This document shows, one piece after another, positions 1 through 7,893 of a stretch of 43,326 nt of DNA. Every line of letters starts with the position of its first letter. Position 1 is the stretch's first letter. Under the pieces are notes generated by a model. The model was not told the DNA's origin. It saw nothing but the letters and a program-made list of their open reading frames with translations, and searched no databases. Made by a program: the position numbers and the translations under genes. The DNA comes from Poseidonocella sedimentorum (GTDB taxonomy: Bacteria > Pseudomonadota > Alphaproteobacteria > Rhodobacterales > Rhodobacteraceae). The DNA is taken from the NCBI RefSeq assembly GCF_900116005.1, contig NZ_FOYI01000019.1, positions 1 to 43,326 of the forward strand, written 5' to 3'.

Positions 1-279
1 GAGGAGGACGTCCTCGCCTACATGACCTTTCCCCAGCAGCACCGGACGAAGCTGCACAGCACGAATCCAATCGAGCGTCTGAACGGCGAGATCAAGCGGC
101 GCACCGACGTGGTCGGGATCTTTCCCAACGAGGCATCCATACGCCGCCTCGTCGGCGCCAGCCTGATGGAACAGACCGAGGAATGGACGGTGCAGCGCGG
201 TCGGTACATGACGCTGGAAACGCTGGCTCCGGTCTGCGATGATGTCGTGGTCAGCCTGCCTGCAGCGCAGCGCGACTGA
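1..279 (+). CDS. IS256-family transposase, C-terminal fragment (5' end outside window)
   Basis: The reading frame is open from base 1 and stops at 277-279, so only the last 92 residues are seen. The stretch HSTNPIERLNGEIKRRTDVV followed by FPNEASIRRLVG and a closing EEW motif is the C-terminal signature of mutator-type IS256-family DDE transposases; the terminal catalytic Glu region lies here. The protein would bind the element's inverted repeats and catalyse cut-and-paste transposition. No frame break is visible in this part. Whether the element is intact cannot be judged because the 5' portion lies outside the window. The family call is secure; the subgroup is not. Confidence 0.9.
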   Translation, partial: EEDVLAYMTFPQQHRTKLHSTNPIERLNGEIKRRTDVVGIFPNEASIRRLVGASLMEQTEEWTVQRGRYMTLETLAPVCDDVVVSLPAAQRD

Positions 280-315
280 CAAGCTCGGCCCGCCGGTGAG
301 CACGAGGCCCGTCAC

Positions 316-346
316 GAGCTACACCACGCCGTGGGACATCATCCGC
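316..346. mobile_element. Probable right end of the IS256-family element
   Basis: The sequence GAGCTACACCACGCCGTGGG followed by ACATCATC lies about 40 bases after the transposase stop. It resembles the usual right terminal inverted repeat of IS256-family elements (CTACACCAC...GTGGGACA). The exact last base and any target duplication cannot be fixed because the left end is outside the window. Confidence 0.45.
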
Positions 347-442
347 GGCTTTACTCTGAATTGCGAATTTGGTTGCCCGGCATGCACCATGTTCAAAGCA
401 ACGATGCCCAACTCCCCCGGCGCGGGACAAGGCCGATAGGCC

Positions 443-582
443 GCCGCGCCAGCGCAGGACCGTCCCCGCGGTCATGCGCTTGTCACCGGCTCGCAGACCT
501 TTGAGTGAGGAAGTATCTTGGCACCATCAAGCGCGCCGCTCAGGTGTCGCGGCGCAAGACCACGGTCCTGCGCTGGCGCGGC
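443..582. repeat. 140-bp foldback element, copy 1 (21-bp perfect inverted repeats, 98-nt interior)
   Basis: Arm 443-463 (GCCGCGCCAGCGCAGG...) is the exact reverse complement of 562-582. Inside lies a second helix: GTC 471-473 with GAC 558-560, an A/A mismatch, then TGCGC 475-479 with GCGCA 552-556. A second copy at 31802-31941 has the same arm length, the same 98-nt interior and clearly related interior sequence (TTGTCACCG near the left, a GTAT..TTGGCAC block in the middle). The arms differ at four positions, all compensated. No protein is encoded. It may be a MITE-like or REP-like dispersed repeat or a structured RNA; no named family is recognised. Confidence 0.75.
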
Positions 583-627
583 TCCGCGCGCAGCTCCAAA
601 GCGCCGAAATCCCCCTCGACGGGCGGC

Positions 628-710
628 GTACAAAATGTACAAGCCCCCCGAAAACCGATGTACAAAATGTACGTTCGGATGAACCAAAGCTTAAGCCCGT
701 GTACAAAACG
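628..710. promoter_or_regulatory. Three GTACAAAA boxes upstream of metG, possible operators
   Basis: GTACAAAATGTAC occurs exactly at 628-640 and again at 660-672, and a half-matching GTACAAAACG lies at 701-710. The starts are 32 and 41 bp apart, close to three and four helical turns, so all boxes would face the same side of the helix. Each full box contains two GTAC half-sites separated by five bases. This looks like a cooperative transcription-factor site 110-195 bp upstream of the metG start. The factor is not identified; the boxes may belong to a gene displaced by the nearby insertion sequence. Confidence 0.45.
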
Positions 711-821
711 GCCCGGCCTCCGCCCCGCCGTTTCGGGCGTCCGATCCGCCGGATTGACCTGTGGCTCTCCCGCGTCCCATGCGTTAAAGCTCAGCGCCAA
801 GACACCAGCCAGAGACCCAGC

Positions 822-2534
822 ATGACCAGACATCTCATCACCTCTGCGATCCCCTATATCAACGGGATCAAGCACCTCGGGAACCTCGTCGGAAGCCAGC
901 TTCCGGCCGATCTCTACGCGCGCTACCAGCGCGGCCGGGGCAACGAGGTGATGTTTCTCTGCGCCACCGACGAGCACGGCACACCGGCCGAACTGGCCGC
1001 TGCCAAGGCGGGCAAACCGGTGGCCGAATACTGCGCCGAGATGCATGAGGTGCAGGCCGAAATCGCGAAAGGCTTCCGCCTCTCCTTCGACCATTTCGGC
1101 CGCTCCTCAAGCCCCCAGAACCAGGCCCTCACCCAGCATTTCGCAGGCCGTCTGGCCGAGGCGGGTCTGATCCGGGAAGTGACTGAAAAACAAGTATATT
1201 CCCACGCCGACGGGCGCTTTCTGCCGGATCGGTACATCGAGGGGACCTGCCCCAACTGCGGCTATGACAAGGCGCGGGGGGACCAGTGCGAGAACTGCAC
1301 CAAGCAGCTCGATCCGACCGACCTGATCGAGCCCCGCTCGGCCGTCTCCGGCTCCACCGATCTGGAGGTGCGCGAGACCAAGCACCTCTACCTGCGCCAG
1401 TCGGCGATGAAGGACGAGCTTGACGCCTGGATCGACTCGAAGACGGATTGGCCGCTGCTGACCACGTCGATCGCCAAGAAGTGGCTGCATGACGGCGACG
1501 GGCTGCAGGATCGCGGCATCACGCGGGATCTCGACTGGGGCGTGCCGGTCAAACGCGGCACGGAGGACTGGCCGGGCATGGAGGGCAAAGTCTTCTACGT
1601 CTGGTTCGACGCGCCCATCGAATACATCGCGGCGGCGCAGGAATGGGTCGACGCAGGCAAGGGCACCGATTGGGAGCGCTGGTGGCGCACCGACAAAGGC
1701 GCCGAAGACGTGCGCTACACCCAGTTCATGGGCAAGGACAACGTGCCCTTCCACACGCTCTCCTTCCCGGCCACGATCCTCGGCTCCGGGGAGCCCTGGA
1801 AGCTCGTCGATTATATCAAGTCTTTCAACTACTTGAACTATGACGGCGGCCAGTTCAGCACCTCTCAGGGGCGCGGCGTCTTCATGGATCAGGCGCTGGA
1901 GATCCTGCCCGCCGACTACTGGCGCTGGTGGCTTCTGAGCCATGCGCCGGAGAGCTCTGATGCTGAGTTTACCTGGGAGAATTTCCAGGCCTCGGTGAAC
2001 AAGGATCTCGCCGATGTGCTGGGCAATTTCGTGAGCCGGGTGACCAAGTTCTGCCGGTCGAAATTCGGTGAGGAGGTGCCCACGGGCGGGAGCTACGGCC
2101 CGCGCGAGGAGAAGCTCATCGCCGATATCGAGACCCAGCTCCGCGCCTATGAGGGGCATATGGAAGCGATCGAGGTGCGCAAATCCGCGGCCGCGCTGCG
2201 GGCGATCTGGGTGCTTGGCAACGAGTACCTTCAGGACGCGGCGCCCTGGTCTGTCTTCAAGGAAGACCCGGACCGGGCGGCGGCGCAGGTGCGCCTCGCG
2301 CTCAACCTGATCCCGCTCTACGCGGTGCTCTCGGCGCCCTTCATCCCCGACGCTTCCGCCACGCTGCTGGCGGCCATGAACGCCGAGGAGACCGACTGGC
2401 CCGAGGATGCCGCGACCGCGCTTTCGGCCCTGCCCGAAGGCCATGGCTTCACGGTTCCGGACGTGCTCTTCGCCAAGATCGCCGACGAGGCGCGCGAAGA
2501 CTGGCAGAGCCGGTTTTCCGGCGTACGGACCTGA
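822..2534 (+). CDS. metG: Methionyl-tRNA synthetase
   Basis: Cytoplasmic MetRS charges tRNA-Met and initiator tRNA with methionine. The 570-residue protein begins [20 protein letters not shown], with the HIGH-type motif as HLGN at residues 18-21. A zinc-binding knuckle [17 protein letters not shown] lies in the connective domain. The KMSKS-loop position near residue 345 reads QFSTSQGRG, a degenerate form I recall from other Rhodobacterales enzymes. The frame is open far upstream to about 369, but that extension runs through a foldback repeat and operator-like boxes and has no family match, so the ATG at 822 is used. No clear Shine-Dalgarno is seen; GAGACCC precedes the start. No C-terminal dimerisation domain is present, as usual for this subgroup. 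Confidence 0.95.
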   Translation: MTRHLITSAIPYINGIKHLGNLVGSQLPADLYARYQRGRGNEVMFLCATDEHGTPAELAAAKAGKPVAEYCAEMHEVQAEIAKGFRLSFDHFGRSSSPQNQALTQHFAGRLAEAGLIREVTEKQVYSHADGRFLPDRYIEGTCPNCGYDKARGDQCENCTKQLDPTDLIEPRSAVSGSTDLEVRETKHLYLRQSAMKDELDAWIDSKTDWPLLTTSIAKKWLHDGDGLQDRGITRDLDWGVPVKRGTEDWPGMEGKVFYVWFDAPIEYIAAAQEWVDAGKGTDWERWWRTDKGAEDVRYTQFMGKDNVPFHTLSFPATILGSGEPWKLVDYIKSFNYLNYDGGQFSTSQGRGVFMDQALEILPADYWRWWLLSHAPESSDAEFTWENFQASVNKDLADVLGNFVSRVTKFCRSKFGEEVPTGGSYGPREEKLIADIETQLRAYEGHMEAIEVRKSAAALRAIWVLGNEYLQDAAPWSVFKEDPDRAAAQVRLALNLIPLYAVLSAPFIPDASATLLAAMNAEETDWPEDAATALSALPEGHGFTVPDVLFAKIADEAREDWQSRFSGVRT

Positions 2535-2570
2535 GGCAATAGGGCCCTAAACGCCTGATCATGAATACAA

Positions 2571-2600
2571 TTCGGGCGCGGAAAGACTTCCGCGCCCGAA
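2571..2600 (-). terminator. Intrinsic terminator between metG and the cold-shock gene
   Basis: A perfect 13-bp stem (2571-2583 with 2588-2600) closes a 4-base AGAC loop. Read on the minus strand it is followed by TTGTATT, a moderately U-rich tract, so it best fits as the terminator of the cold-shock gene. It may also stop metG transcripts from the other side, although the plus-strand flank CAAAACG has no U-run. Confidence 0.75.
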
Positions 2601-2624
2601 CAAAACGTCGACTTATGGCGTCGC

Positions 2625-2831
2625 TCAGATGAGCGACAGGTCCACGGCGCTTTCGCGGTTGTCGCGGCCGGCCGACAGCTCGTAGTTGAGCTTCTGGCCG
2701 TCGGCGAGACCGGTCAGGCCCGAACGCTCAACTGCGGAGATGTGCACGAACACGTCCTTGCCGCCGTTTTCAGGCTCGATGAAGCCGTAACCCTTTGTGG
2801 TGTTGAACCATTTGACTGTGCCTGTAGGCAT
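2625..2831 (-). CDS. CspA-family cold-shock protein
   Basis: This 68-residue single-domain cold-shock protein is an RNA chaperone that binds single-stranded nucleic acid through a five-stranded OB fold. RNP1 is visible as KGYGFIEP and RNP2 as VFVHIS, directly after the conserved start MPTGTVKWFN. The frame continues upstream to 2861, but the ATG at 2831 is preceded by GGAAGG about 11 bases upstream and gives the normal family N-terminus. The gene is monocistronic, with a strong terminator at 2571-2600 and a probable 120-nt leader. Which of the several Csp paralogues in the genome this is cannot be told. Confidence 0.93.
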   Translation of the reverse strand: MPTGTVKWFNTTKGYGFIEPENGGKDVFVHISAVERSGLTGLADGQKLNYELSAGRDNRESAVDLSLI

Positions 2832-2958
2832 GTTTGTTTTCCTTCCATGGATGCTGCCCACGTCGTTGCGGCAGCCTGGCTTTCTTAAGTCTCGATCGAA
2901 AGACTGATTTGCCGGTAGAGGAAAACAGTGTCGAATAAGAGTGTAGCAAGCGATTCCC

Positions 2959-2987
2959 CATATCGCAGGTCAGATCGCGCCAATCAA
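2959..2987 (-). promoter_or_regulatory. Candidate sigma-70 promoter of the cold-shock gene
   Basis: Read on the minus strand, TTGATT (2987-2982) is followed after exactly 17 bases by GATATG (2964-2959). Transcription would start near 2952 and give a leader of about 120 nt, a length common for cold-shock mRNAs whose leaders control translation. The rest of 2832-3085 holds no gene. This is a by-eye match only. Confidence 0.35.
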
Positions 2988-3085
2988 GAGATTCTAACAT
3001 GTGTTTGTAGGCATATCGGGGTTGCATGAGCAGGAGCCCGCGCACGTCTGGCGGGTCCTGTTCAGGCCGGGATGGGCTTAACGCC

Positions 3086-3661
3086 TTACGCTAGGTCAGA
3101 AAATGCCCGGTGCCGCCGTGCGAGAAGCGGTAGAAGCCCGAAAGCACTGAACAATAGAAGAATTGCGCCGGGCAGGGGGACGATCGCGCCGGTCTTGCTG
3201 ATCTCGAACCGTTGCCGCGAGCCTGTGATCTCCGTATCCGTGCCAGTGGTCAGCCAGGCATCGAAGGATGCGCCGAGCGGCAGCCCGCCAGCCGCGCCCG
3301 GGCCCGGCGCATCGGGGCCGACCAGGCGAAAGGCGATCAGCCCGACGGATCCGGGCGTTGAGCGCGCGGTGCCTTCGTAGTCGGCGCCGGTTGACGTGTT
3401 CGTGGCCGTCCAGCCGGGAACATCGGTGGTGGCGCTTCCGATATAGGACCCGGCGGCGTCAACCAGCCGGACATGCGCATCGGTGACGGAAATCGGATCG
3501 CCCGAGAGTTTGGCGCGCAAAACGATGCTATAGCTGATCGGGTCGCTGAAGGCGCCCGATCCGGTCTTGCTTTTGAAGACTTCCCATATGGTTGTCGTCG
3601 CGGCGTTCGCGCCGGTGGCGGCGAGCAGCAAGGCCAAGCTCAGCAGAAGACGTTTCATCAT
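3086..3661 (-). CDS. VPLPA-CTERM sorting-domain protein, function unknown
   Basis: This is a predicted exported 191-residue protein. It opens MMKRLLLSLALLLAATGANA, a clean Sec signal peptide with an ANA/A cleavage site. It ends with IVPLPGAILLLFSAFGLLPL followed by LARRHR, the VPLPA-type C-terminal sorting signal (motif, hydrophobic segment, basic tail) processed by an exosortase-like system in Rhodobacterales. The middle (residues about 25-150) is Ser/Thr/Gly-rich and beta-like, with no recognised domain or cysteines. The start is the ATG at 3661, with GGGGGAAG upstream; a second ATG follows immediately. It is a single gene. Its function is not known; surface attachment or biofilm matrix roles are only inferred from the sorting signal. 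Confidence 0.8.
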   Translation of the reverse strand: MMKRLLLSLALLLAATGANAATTTIWEVFKSKTGSGAFSDPISYSIVLRAKLSGDPISVTDAHVRLVDAAGSYIGSATTDVPGWTATNTSTGADYEGTARSTPGSVGLIAFRLVGPDAPGPGAAGGLPLGASFDAWLTTGTDTEITGSRQRFEISKTGAIVPLPGAILLLFSAFGLLPLLARRHRAFSDLA

Positions 3662-3793
3662 TGCACTTCCCCCCATTGTCCGGGGACAAGTTTACCTTAG
3701 GGAAGCTTGTGCGTCAAAAGGGCAGGTGTCGCGCTTTTGTGTCGGCCGCGCTGCAGGCGCGCCGCGGCCGAGCGAGGATGAAAGGGCCAGAGC

Positions 3794-5449
3794 CTACCGC
3801 GTGAACTTCTTGTACTTGATCCGTTTCGGCTCAAGTGCGTCGGGCCCGAGGCGGCGTTTCTTGTCTTCCTCGTAGTCCTCGAAGTTGCCTTCGAACCATT
3901 CCACATGCGCGTCGCCTTCGAAGGCGAGGATGTGGGTACAGATCCGGTCGAGGAAGAAGCGGTCGTGGGAGATGACCACGGCGCAGCCGGCGAAATCGGT
4001 CAGGGCATCTTCCAGCGCGCGGAGGGTTTCGACGTCGAGATCGTTGGTCGGCTCGTCGAGGAGGAGCACGTTGCCGCCGTCCTTCAGGAGGCGCGCCATG
4101 TGAACCCGGTTGCGTTCGCCGCCCGACAGGATGCCGACTTTCTTCTGCTGATCGCCGCCCTTGAAATTGAAGGTCGAGCAGTAGGCGCGGGAATTCACTT
4201 CCGCATCGCCAAGCTGGATGATGTCGAGCCCGTCGCCGATCGCCTCCCAGACGGTGGCGTTGGGATCGAGATCGTCGCGGCTCTGGTCGACATAGGAGAG
4301 CTTGACCGTATCGCCAAGCTCGATGCTGCCCGCGTCGGGCTCTTCCTGCCCGGTCAGCATCTTGAAGAGCGTCGATTTACCCGCGCCGTTGGGGCCAATG
4401 ACCCCGACAATCCCGCCGGGGGGCAGGGCGAAATCGAGATCCTCGATCAGGAGCTTGTCGCCCATCGCCTTCTTCAACCCATTGACCTCAATGACCTTCT
4501 GCCCGAGTCGCGGCCCGTTGGGGATGACAATCTGGGCGCGGGTGATCTTCTCGCGCTCCGACTGGCTGGCCAGCTCGTTATAGGCGTTGATCCGCGCTTT
4601 CTGCTTGGCCTGCCGCGCCTTCTGGCCCTGCCGCATCCATTCCAGCTCGCGCTCCAGGGTCTTCTGCTTGGACTTGTCCTCGCGCGCTTCCTGCGCCAGT
4701 CGTTTGGCCTTCTGCTCCAGCCAGGCGGAATAGTTGCCTTCGTAGGGGACGCCCTTGCCGCGATCGAGCTCGAGGATCCAGCCGGTGATGTCGTCGAGGA
4801 AATAGCGATCGTGGGTGACGATGAGGATCGTGCCCTTGTAGTCGATCAGGTGTTGCTGGAGCCAGGCGATCGTCTCGGCGTCGAGGTGGTTGGTCGGCTC
4901 GTCGAGGAGCAGCATCTCGGGCGCTTCGAGCAGCAGCTTGCAAAGCGCAACGCGGCGCTTTTCGCCACCTGAGAGGGAGGTCACGTCGGCATCGTCCGGC
5001 GGGCAGCGCAGCGCTTCCAACGCGACGTCGATCTGCGCGTCGAGATCCCACAGGTTCTCGCTGTCGATCTCGTCCTGAAGCTGGGCCATCTCGTCGGCGG
5101 TCTCTTCGGAGTAGTTCATCGCCAGTTCGTTGAACCGCTCCAGCTTGTCCTTCTTGGCCTTCACGCCTTCCATGACATTCCCGCGCACGTCGAGCGCCGG
5201 ATCGAGCTCCGGTTCCTGCGGCAGGTAGCCGACCTTGGCGCCCTCGGCGGCCCAGGCCTCGCCGGAGAAATCCTTGTCGATCCCGGCCATGATCTTGAGC
5301 AGCGTGGATTTCCCCGCGCCGTTGACGCCGACGACGCCGATCTTGACCCCGGGCAGGAAGCTCAGGCGGATATTCTCAAAGGTTTTCTTGCCGCCGGGAT
5401 AGGTCTTGGAGACGCCGTCCATGTGGTAGACGTATTGATACGAGGCCAT
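3794..5449 (-). CDS. ettA: ABC-F translation factor EttA
   Basis: This is a soluble ABC-F ATPase with two nucleotide-binding domains and no membrane segment. EttA binds the ribosomal E site and gates entry into elongation according to the ATP/ADP ratio. Domain 1 has Walker A GVNGAGKST (residues 41-49), signature LSGGEKRR and Walker B LLLDEPTNHLD. The linker with the R/K-rich arm contains ERELEWMRQGQKARQAK, and domain 2 has GPNGAGKST, LSGGERNR and LLLDEPTNDLD. The length of 551 residues and the ending RIKYKKFTR are typical. GGAG precedes the start. It is divergent from the zinc-linked gene at 5614. Confidence 0.96.
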   Translation of the reverse strand: MASYQYVYHMDGVSKTYPGGKKTFENIRLSFLPGVKIGVVGVNGAGKSTLLKIMAGIDKDFSGEAWAAEGAKVGYLPQEPELDPALDVRGNVMEGVKAKKDKLERFNELAMNYSEETADEMAQLQDEIDSENLWDLDAQIDVALEALRCPPDDADVTSLSGGEKRRVALCKLLLEAPEMLLLDEPTNHLDAETIAWLQQHLIDYKGTILIVTHDRYFLDDITGWILELDRGKGVPYEGNYSAWLEQKAKRLAQEAREDKSKQKTLERELEWMRQGQKARQAKQKARINAYNELASQSEREKITRAQIVIPNGPRLGQKVIEVNGLKKAMGDKLLIEDLDFALPPGGIVGVIGPNGAGKSTLFKMLTGQEEPDAGSIELGDTVKLSYVDQSRDDLDPNATVWEAIGDGLDIIQLGDAEVNSRAYCSTFNFKGGDQQKKVGILSGGERNRVHMARLLKDGGNVLLLDEPTNDLDVETLRALEDALTDFAGCAVVISHDRFFLDRICTHILAFEGDAHVEWFEGNFEDYEEDKKRRLGPDALEPKRIKYKKFTR

Positions 5450-5546
5450 CGGGAACTCCGCCGCTGAAAACTGACCTGTCCTCTACCGCGTCCTTGGGGC
5501 GGGTGCAAACCGGGTTCGCGCGGGGGATCTTGATGGCTGTCTTGAT

Positions 5547-5561
5547 TGTTATGAAATAACA
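5547..5561. promoter_or_regulatory. Zur-type operator
   Basis: TGTTATGAAATAACA is a perfect inverted repeat of six-base arms around GAA. It matches the ATGTTAT-NNN-ATAACAT core known for Zur boxes of alphaproteobacteria. It lies 52 bases upstream of the start of a His-rich ZrgA-like zinc protein and overlaps any plausible promoter there (for example the TTGATT at 5542-5547). Zinc-dependent repression of the downstream genes is the inference. Confidence 0.75.
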
Positions 5562-5613
5562 TGTCATTCGGACGGCGCACGAGTCGCGCCGCTGGGGGCC
5601 GGCTGAAGAACGC

Positions 5614-6255
5614 ATGAGGTCGACCTTGAAACAGATTCTTTCCATGGCCGCTCTGGCCAGCCTGTCCGTTGCCAGCGTCGCGGAGGCGCAGCGCAGCGCC
5701 GATGCCCATACCCACGGCCACGTGGAGCTTGATATCGCGGTCGATGGCGATGAGGTCGTCATGGCCCTGCGCGCGCCGGGGGCCGATATCGTCGGGTTCG
5801 AATATGTCGCCAAGAGCGAGGCGGACAAGGCGGCGGTGGCCGGCGCGGTAGAGCAGCTCGAGGATCCGGCGCGCCTTCTTGCCCTGACCGAGGCGGCGGG
5901 CTGCGTGGTGGAGCATGTGGAGGTCTCTCTTTCGGGGGAGGAGGCCGCGCATGATCATGGGGATCATGAGGCGCACGACGACCACGATGAGCATGAGGAC
6001 CATGAAGAGCACGCCGACCACGCCGACCACGACGATCATGGTGACCACGAAGCGGGCGCGAACCACAACGAATTCTCGGCCGAGTACCATTTTCACTGCG
6101 ACACCCCGGCCGCGCTCGATCAGCTTGAGCTGACCTATTTCGATGTCTTTTCCCGCACCGAGGAAATCGCCGTGACCGTGCTGTCCGCGGGCGGGGCCGT
6201 CATGGTCGAGGCAACGCCGGATGCGCGCATCGTCGCCTTCCCGGCCGCGCGCTGA
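5614..6255 (+). CDS. DUF2796 / ZrgA-like periplasmic zinc-binding protein
   Basis: This is a 213-residue exported protein. A signal peptide spans MRSTLKQILSMAALASLSVA to about VAEA, and mature residues follow with HTHGHVELDIAVDGDEV, the opening of the DUF2796 family. Residues about 110-152 are a His/Asp/Glu-rich loop with repeated HDH, HDDHDEH and DHADHDDHG units, a metal-chelating stretch as in zinc chaperones and substrate-binding proteins. FHCDTPAALDQLELTYFDVF is a second conserved block. ZrgA of Vibrio belongs to this family and helps zinc uptake with an ABC system. A Zur-like box sits upstream, and two DUF3299 genes follow in the same direction. No ABC permease or ATPase is nearby. The Shine-Dalgarno is weak (GAAGAA). 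Confidence 0.85.
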   Translation: MRSTLKQILSMAALASLSVASVAEAQRSADAHTHGHVELDIAVDGDEVVMALRAPGADIVGFEYVAKSEADKAAVAGAVEQLEDPARLLALTEAAGCVVEHVEVSLSGEEAAHDHGDHEAHDDHDEHEDHEEHADHADHDDHGDHEAGANHNEFSAEYHFHCDTPAALDQLELTYFDVFSRTEEIAVTVLSAGGAVMVEATPDARIVAFPAAR

Positions 6256-6364
6256 GACGATGGCGCGCGGGTCACGTGCATGTGACCCGAAACCTCCGAT
6301 CTGGGGCGGCGCAAGGGCTGCGCCGGGGCTATCGCGCCGCGATCAGGAGTGGCAAAAGGGGGCG

Positions 6365-6895
6365 ATGACTCAGCTGCGCTCTTCTTTGCTCACCCGCCGG
6401 TCGTGGCTCCTTGGGGCCGCGGCGCTGGCGGCTGGCGCGCTGCGCCCCGGCACGGCGCGGGCGGCCTCGCCGCTCGAGCTGTCCTGGGATGACCTGATTC
6501 CGCCGGGTGTGCCCTATGCCGAGATCATCGCTGAGGGCGAGATGGACGTCGAGGCCGACACCTGGCGCCCGGTCTATGATGCCAATGCCGTGCGGGTGAA
6601 CCGCGCGCTGGACGGGCGGCGCGTGCGGATGCCGGGCTATGTCCTGCCGCTCGACACGCGCGCGGATGGCCCCCGCGATTTCGTGTTGGTCCCCTATGTC
6701 GGGGCCTGCATTCACGTCCCGCCCCCGCCCCCGAACCAGCTCGTGTTCGTCACGACAGAGGCCGGTTGGGACGGCGGCGCCCTCTGGGACGCGGTCTGGG
6801 TCACGGGCATCTTGCGCACGCAATTGCAATCGACGGACGTGGCCGAAACCGGCTACGCGCTTCAAGCGGACAAGGTGGAGCTTTTCGAATGGTGA
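6365..6895 (+). CDS. DUF3299 protein, probable Tat-exported, copy 1
   Basis: This is a 176-residue protein with an N-terminal LTRRSWLLGAAALAAGAL segment, a twin-arginine plus hydrophobic stretch ending in ARA, which suggests Tat export. The mature part starts ELSWDDLIPPG and contains RVRMPGYVLPL and VPYVGACIHVPPPPPNQLV, the hallmark block of DUF3299 with conserved Cys and His next to a proline run. The family's biochemical role is unknown; it is often found beside DUF2796 and zinc-uptake genes. The ATG at 6365 has AAAAGGGGG just upstream. It overlaps the second copy by seven bases (ATGGTGA), so the two are translationally coupled. Confidence 0.85.
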   Translation: MTQLRSSLLTRRSWLLGAAALAAGALRPGTARAASPLELSWDDLIPPGVPYAEIIAEGEMDVEADTWRPVYDANAVRVNRALDGRRVRMPGYVLPLDTRADGPRDFVLVPYVGACIHVPPPPPNQLVFVTTEAGWDGGALWDAVWVTGILRTQLQSTDVAETGYALQADKVELFEW

Positions 6896-7398
6896 AACGG
6901 CTGATCAAACGGCGCTCGGTTCTGGCAGGGCTCGCGGCGACGGGAATCGCGGCGCGCGGCTGGGCGGGGGAAGAGGTCATCGAGCTTGGCTGGGCCGACC
7001 TTCTGCCGGACGGTGCCACGGCCCTCCCGCCGCAGCTGCAGGGCGTCGTGCCCCATGAAAGCAGCGATCTTGCCGCCGCGCAGCCCGTCTCGAACGGTGT
7101 CCGCACCGAATGGAACGGCCGGATCGTCAGCCTTCCGGGCTTCATCGTCCCGCTCGATTACGAGGGGACGGCGCTGAGCGCCTTTATCCTGGTGCCCTTC
7201 GTCGGGGCCTGCGTGCACGTGCCGCCGCCGCCCGCGAACCAGCTTGTCCTCGTCACCACGCCCAAGCCCTATGAGAGCTCCGGGACCTTCGAGCCCGTGC
7301 GTGTGACCGGAATGTTCGGCACCGCCGCGAGCTCCACCCAGCTCGCCGAGATCGGCTATGCCCTCTCCGCCGACCGGATCGAGCCCTACCGGCGCTAG
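6889..7398 (+). CDS. DUF3299 protein, probable Tat-exported, copy 2
   Basis: This is a 169-residue paralogue of the preceding gene. It starts MVKRLIKRRSVLAGLAATGI, again with paired arginines before a hydrophobic segment. The conserved core repeats: ELGWADLLP, RIVSLPGFIVPLDY and VPFVGACVHVPPPPANQLV, where the Cys-His-Pro block is almost identical to copy 1. The rest is clearly diverged, so this is an old duplication rather than a recent one. The start overlaps the stop of copy 1. Together with the DUF2796 gene it forms a probable three-gene zinc-regulated unit. The function is unknown; binding of metal by the Cys/His block is a guess. Confidence 0.85.
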   Translation: MVKRLIKRRSVLAGLAATGIAARGWAGEEVIELGWADLLPDGATALPPQLQGVVPHESSDLAAAQPVSNGVRTEWNGRIVSLPGFIVPLDYEGTALSAFILVPFVGACVHVPPPPANQLVLVTTPKPYESSGTFEPVRVTGMFGTAASSTQLAEIGYALSADRIEPYRR

Positions 7399-7491
7399 GC
7401 CCGGGATCGCGACCAAGCGCCGCGCCGGGTTGCGCGGCGGAAATTCCGACTATAATGATAAGGAATTGATCGCATCACGAAAGGGGCCGAG

Positions 7492-7776
7492 ATGATCGAG
7501 CAGACCGGAGAGCTGACCACCATCAATGCCAGCCGTTACCTTCAGCAGCTCTGCAAGCATTTCGGCCACAAGATCGAGGTGAGCTATTCCGACAGCGAGG
7601 GTACCTGCGCCTTCCCGCAGGGGCGGGCGCGTCTGGCTGCCGGGGCCAACGGGCTGCGCGTGGATGTGGCGGCCGAGACGGCCGATGACCTCGCGCGGGT
7701 GAAGCTCATCGTCGACAGCCACCTTGAGCGTTTCGCCTTCCGCGAGGGCATCACCGGGATGCGCTGGCAGTCCTGA
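7492..7776 (+). CDS. DUF2218 small protein
   Basis: This is a 94-residue cytoplasmic protein of the DUF2218 family (TINASRYLQQLCKHFGHKIE near the start, VDSHLERFAFREG near the end). Members are found across Proteobacteria, often beside iron-uptake or siderophore genes, but no activity is assigned. There is no signal peptide or membrane segment. GAAAGGGG precedes the ATG by a few bases, and TATAAT at 7452-7457 could be its -10 element. No iron-responsive operator is seen by eye. It is separated from lldD by 117 bases, so co-transcription is uncertain. Confidence 0.85.
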   Translation: MIEQTGELTTINASRYLQQLCKHFGHKIEVSYSDSEGTCAFPQGRARLAAGANGLRVDVAAETADDLARVKLIVDSHLERFAFREGITGMRWQS

Positions 7777-7893
7777 GGCGCCACGGCGACCGGCCCAAAC
7801 CGCATGAACGATTGAACATTCCCCGGGACGGGGGCAATGTGCGCGGCGACGACGCGAGGCCGCCAGCCTCGGCCAGGAGGGGAGATCGCCGCG

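Noticed and set aside
628-710. LexA (SOS) boxes upstream of metG
   Set aside because: The alphaproteobacterial LexA site is GTTC-N7-GTTC (direct repeat); the boxes are GTAC-N5-GTAC and do not match.
369-821. Upstream in-frame extension of metG
   Set aside because: It runs through the foldback repeat and GTAC boxes, has no family similarity, and the ATG at 822 gives the normal MetRS N-terminus.
1107-2444. Long open frame opposite metG
   Set aside because: It is Arg/Gly/Ala-rich with no domain and lies entirely antisense to a certain gene; long antisense frames are expected at this GC3.
7440-7491. Iron-responsive operator in front of the DUF2218 gene
   Set aside because: Family members often lie near iron genes, but no Irr, RirA or Iron-Rhodo-type palindrome could be seen in this stretch.
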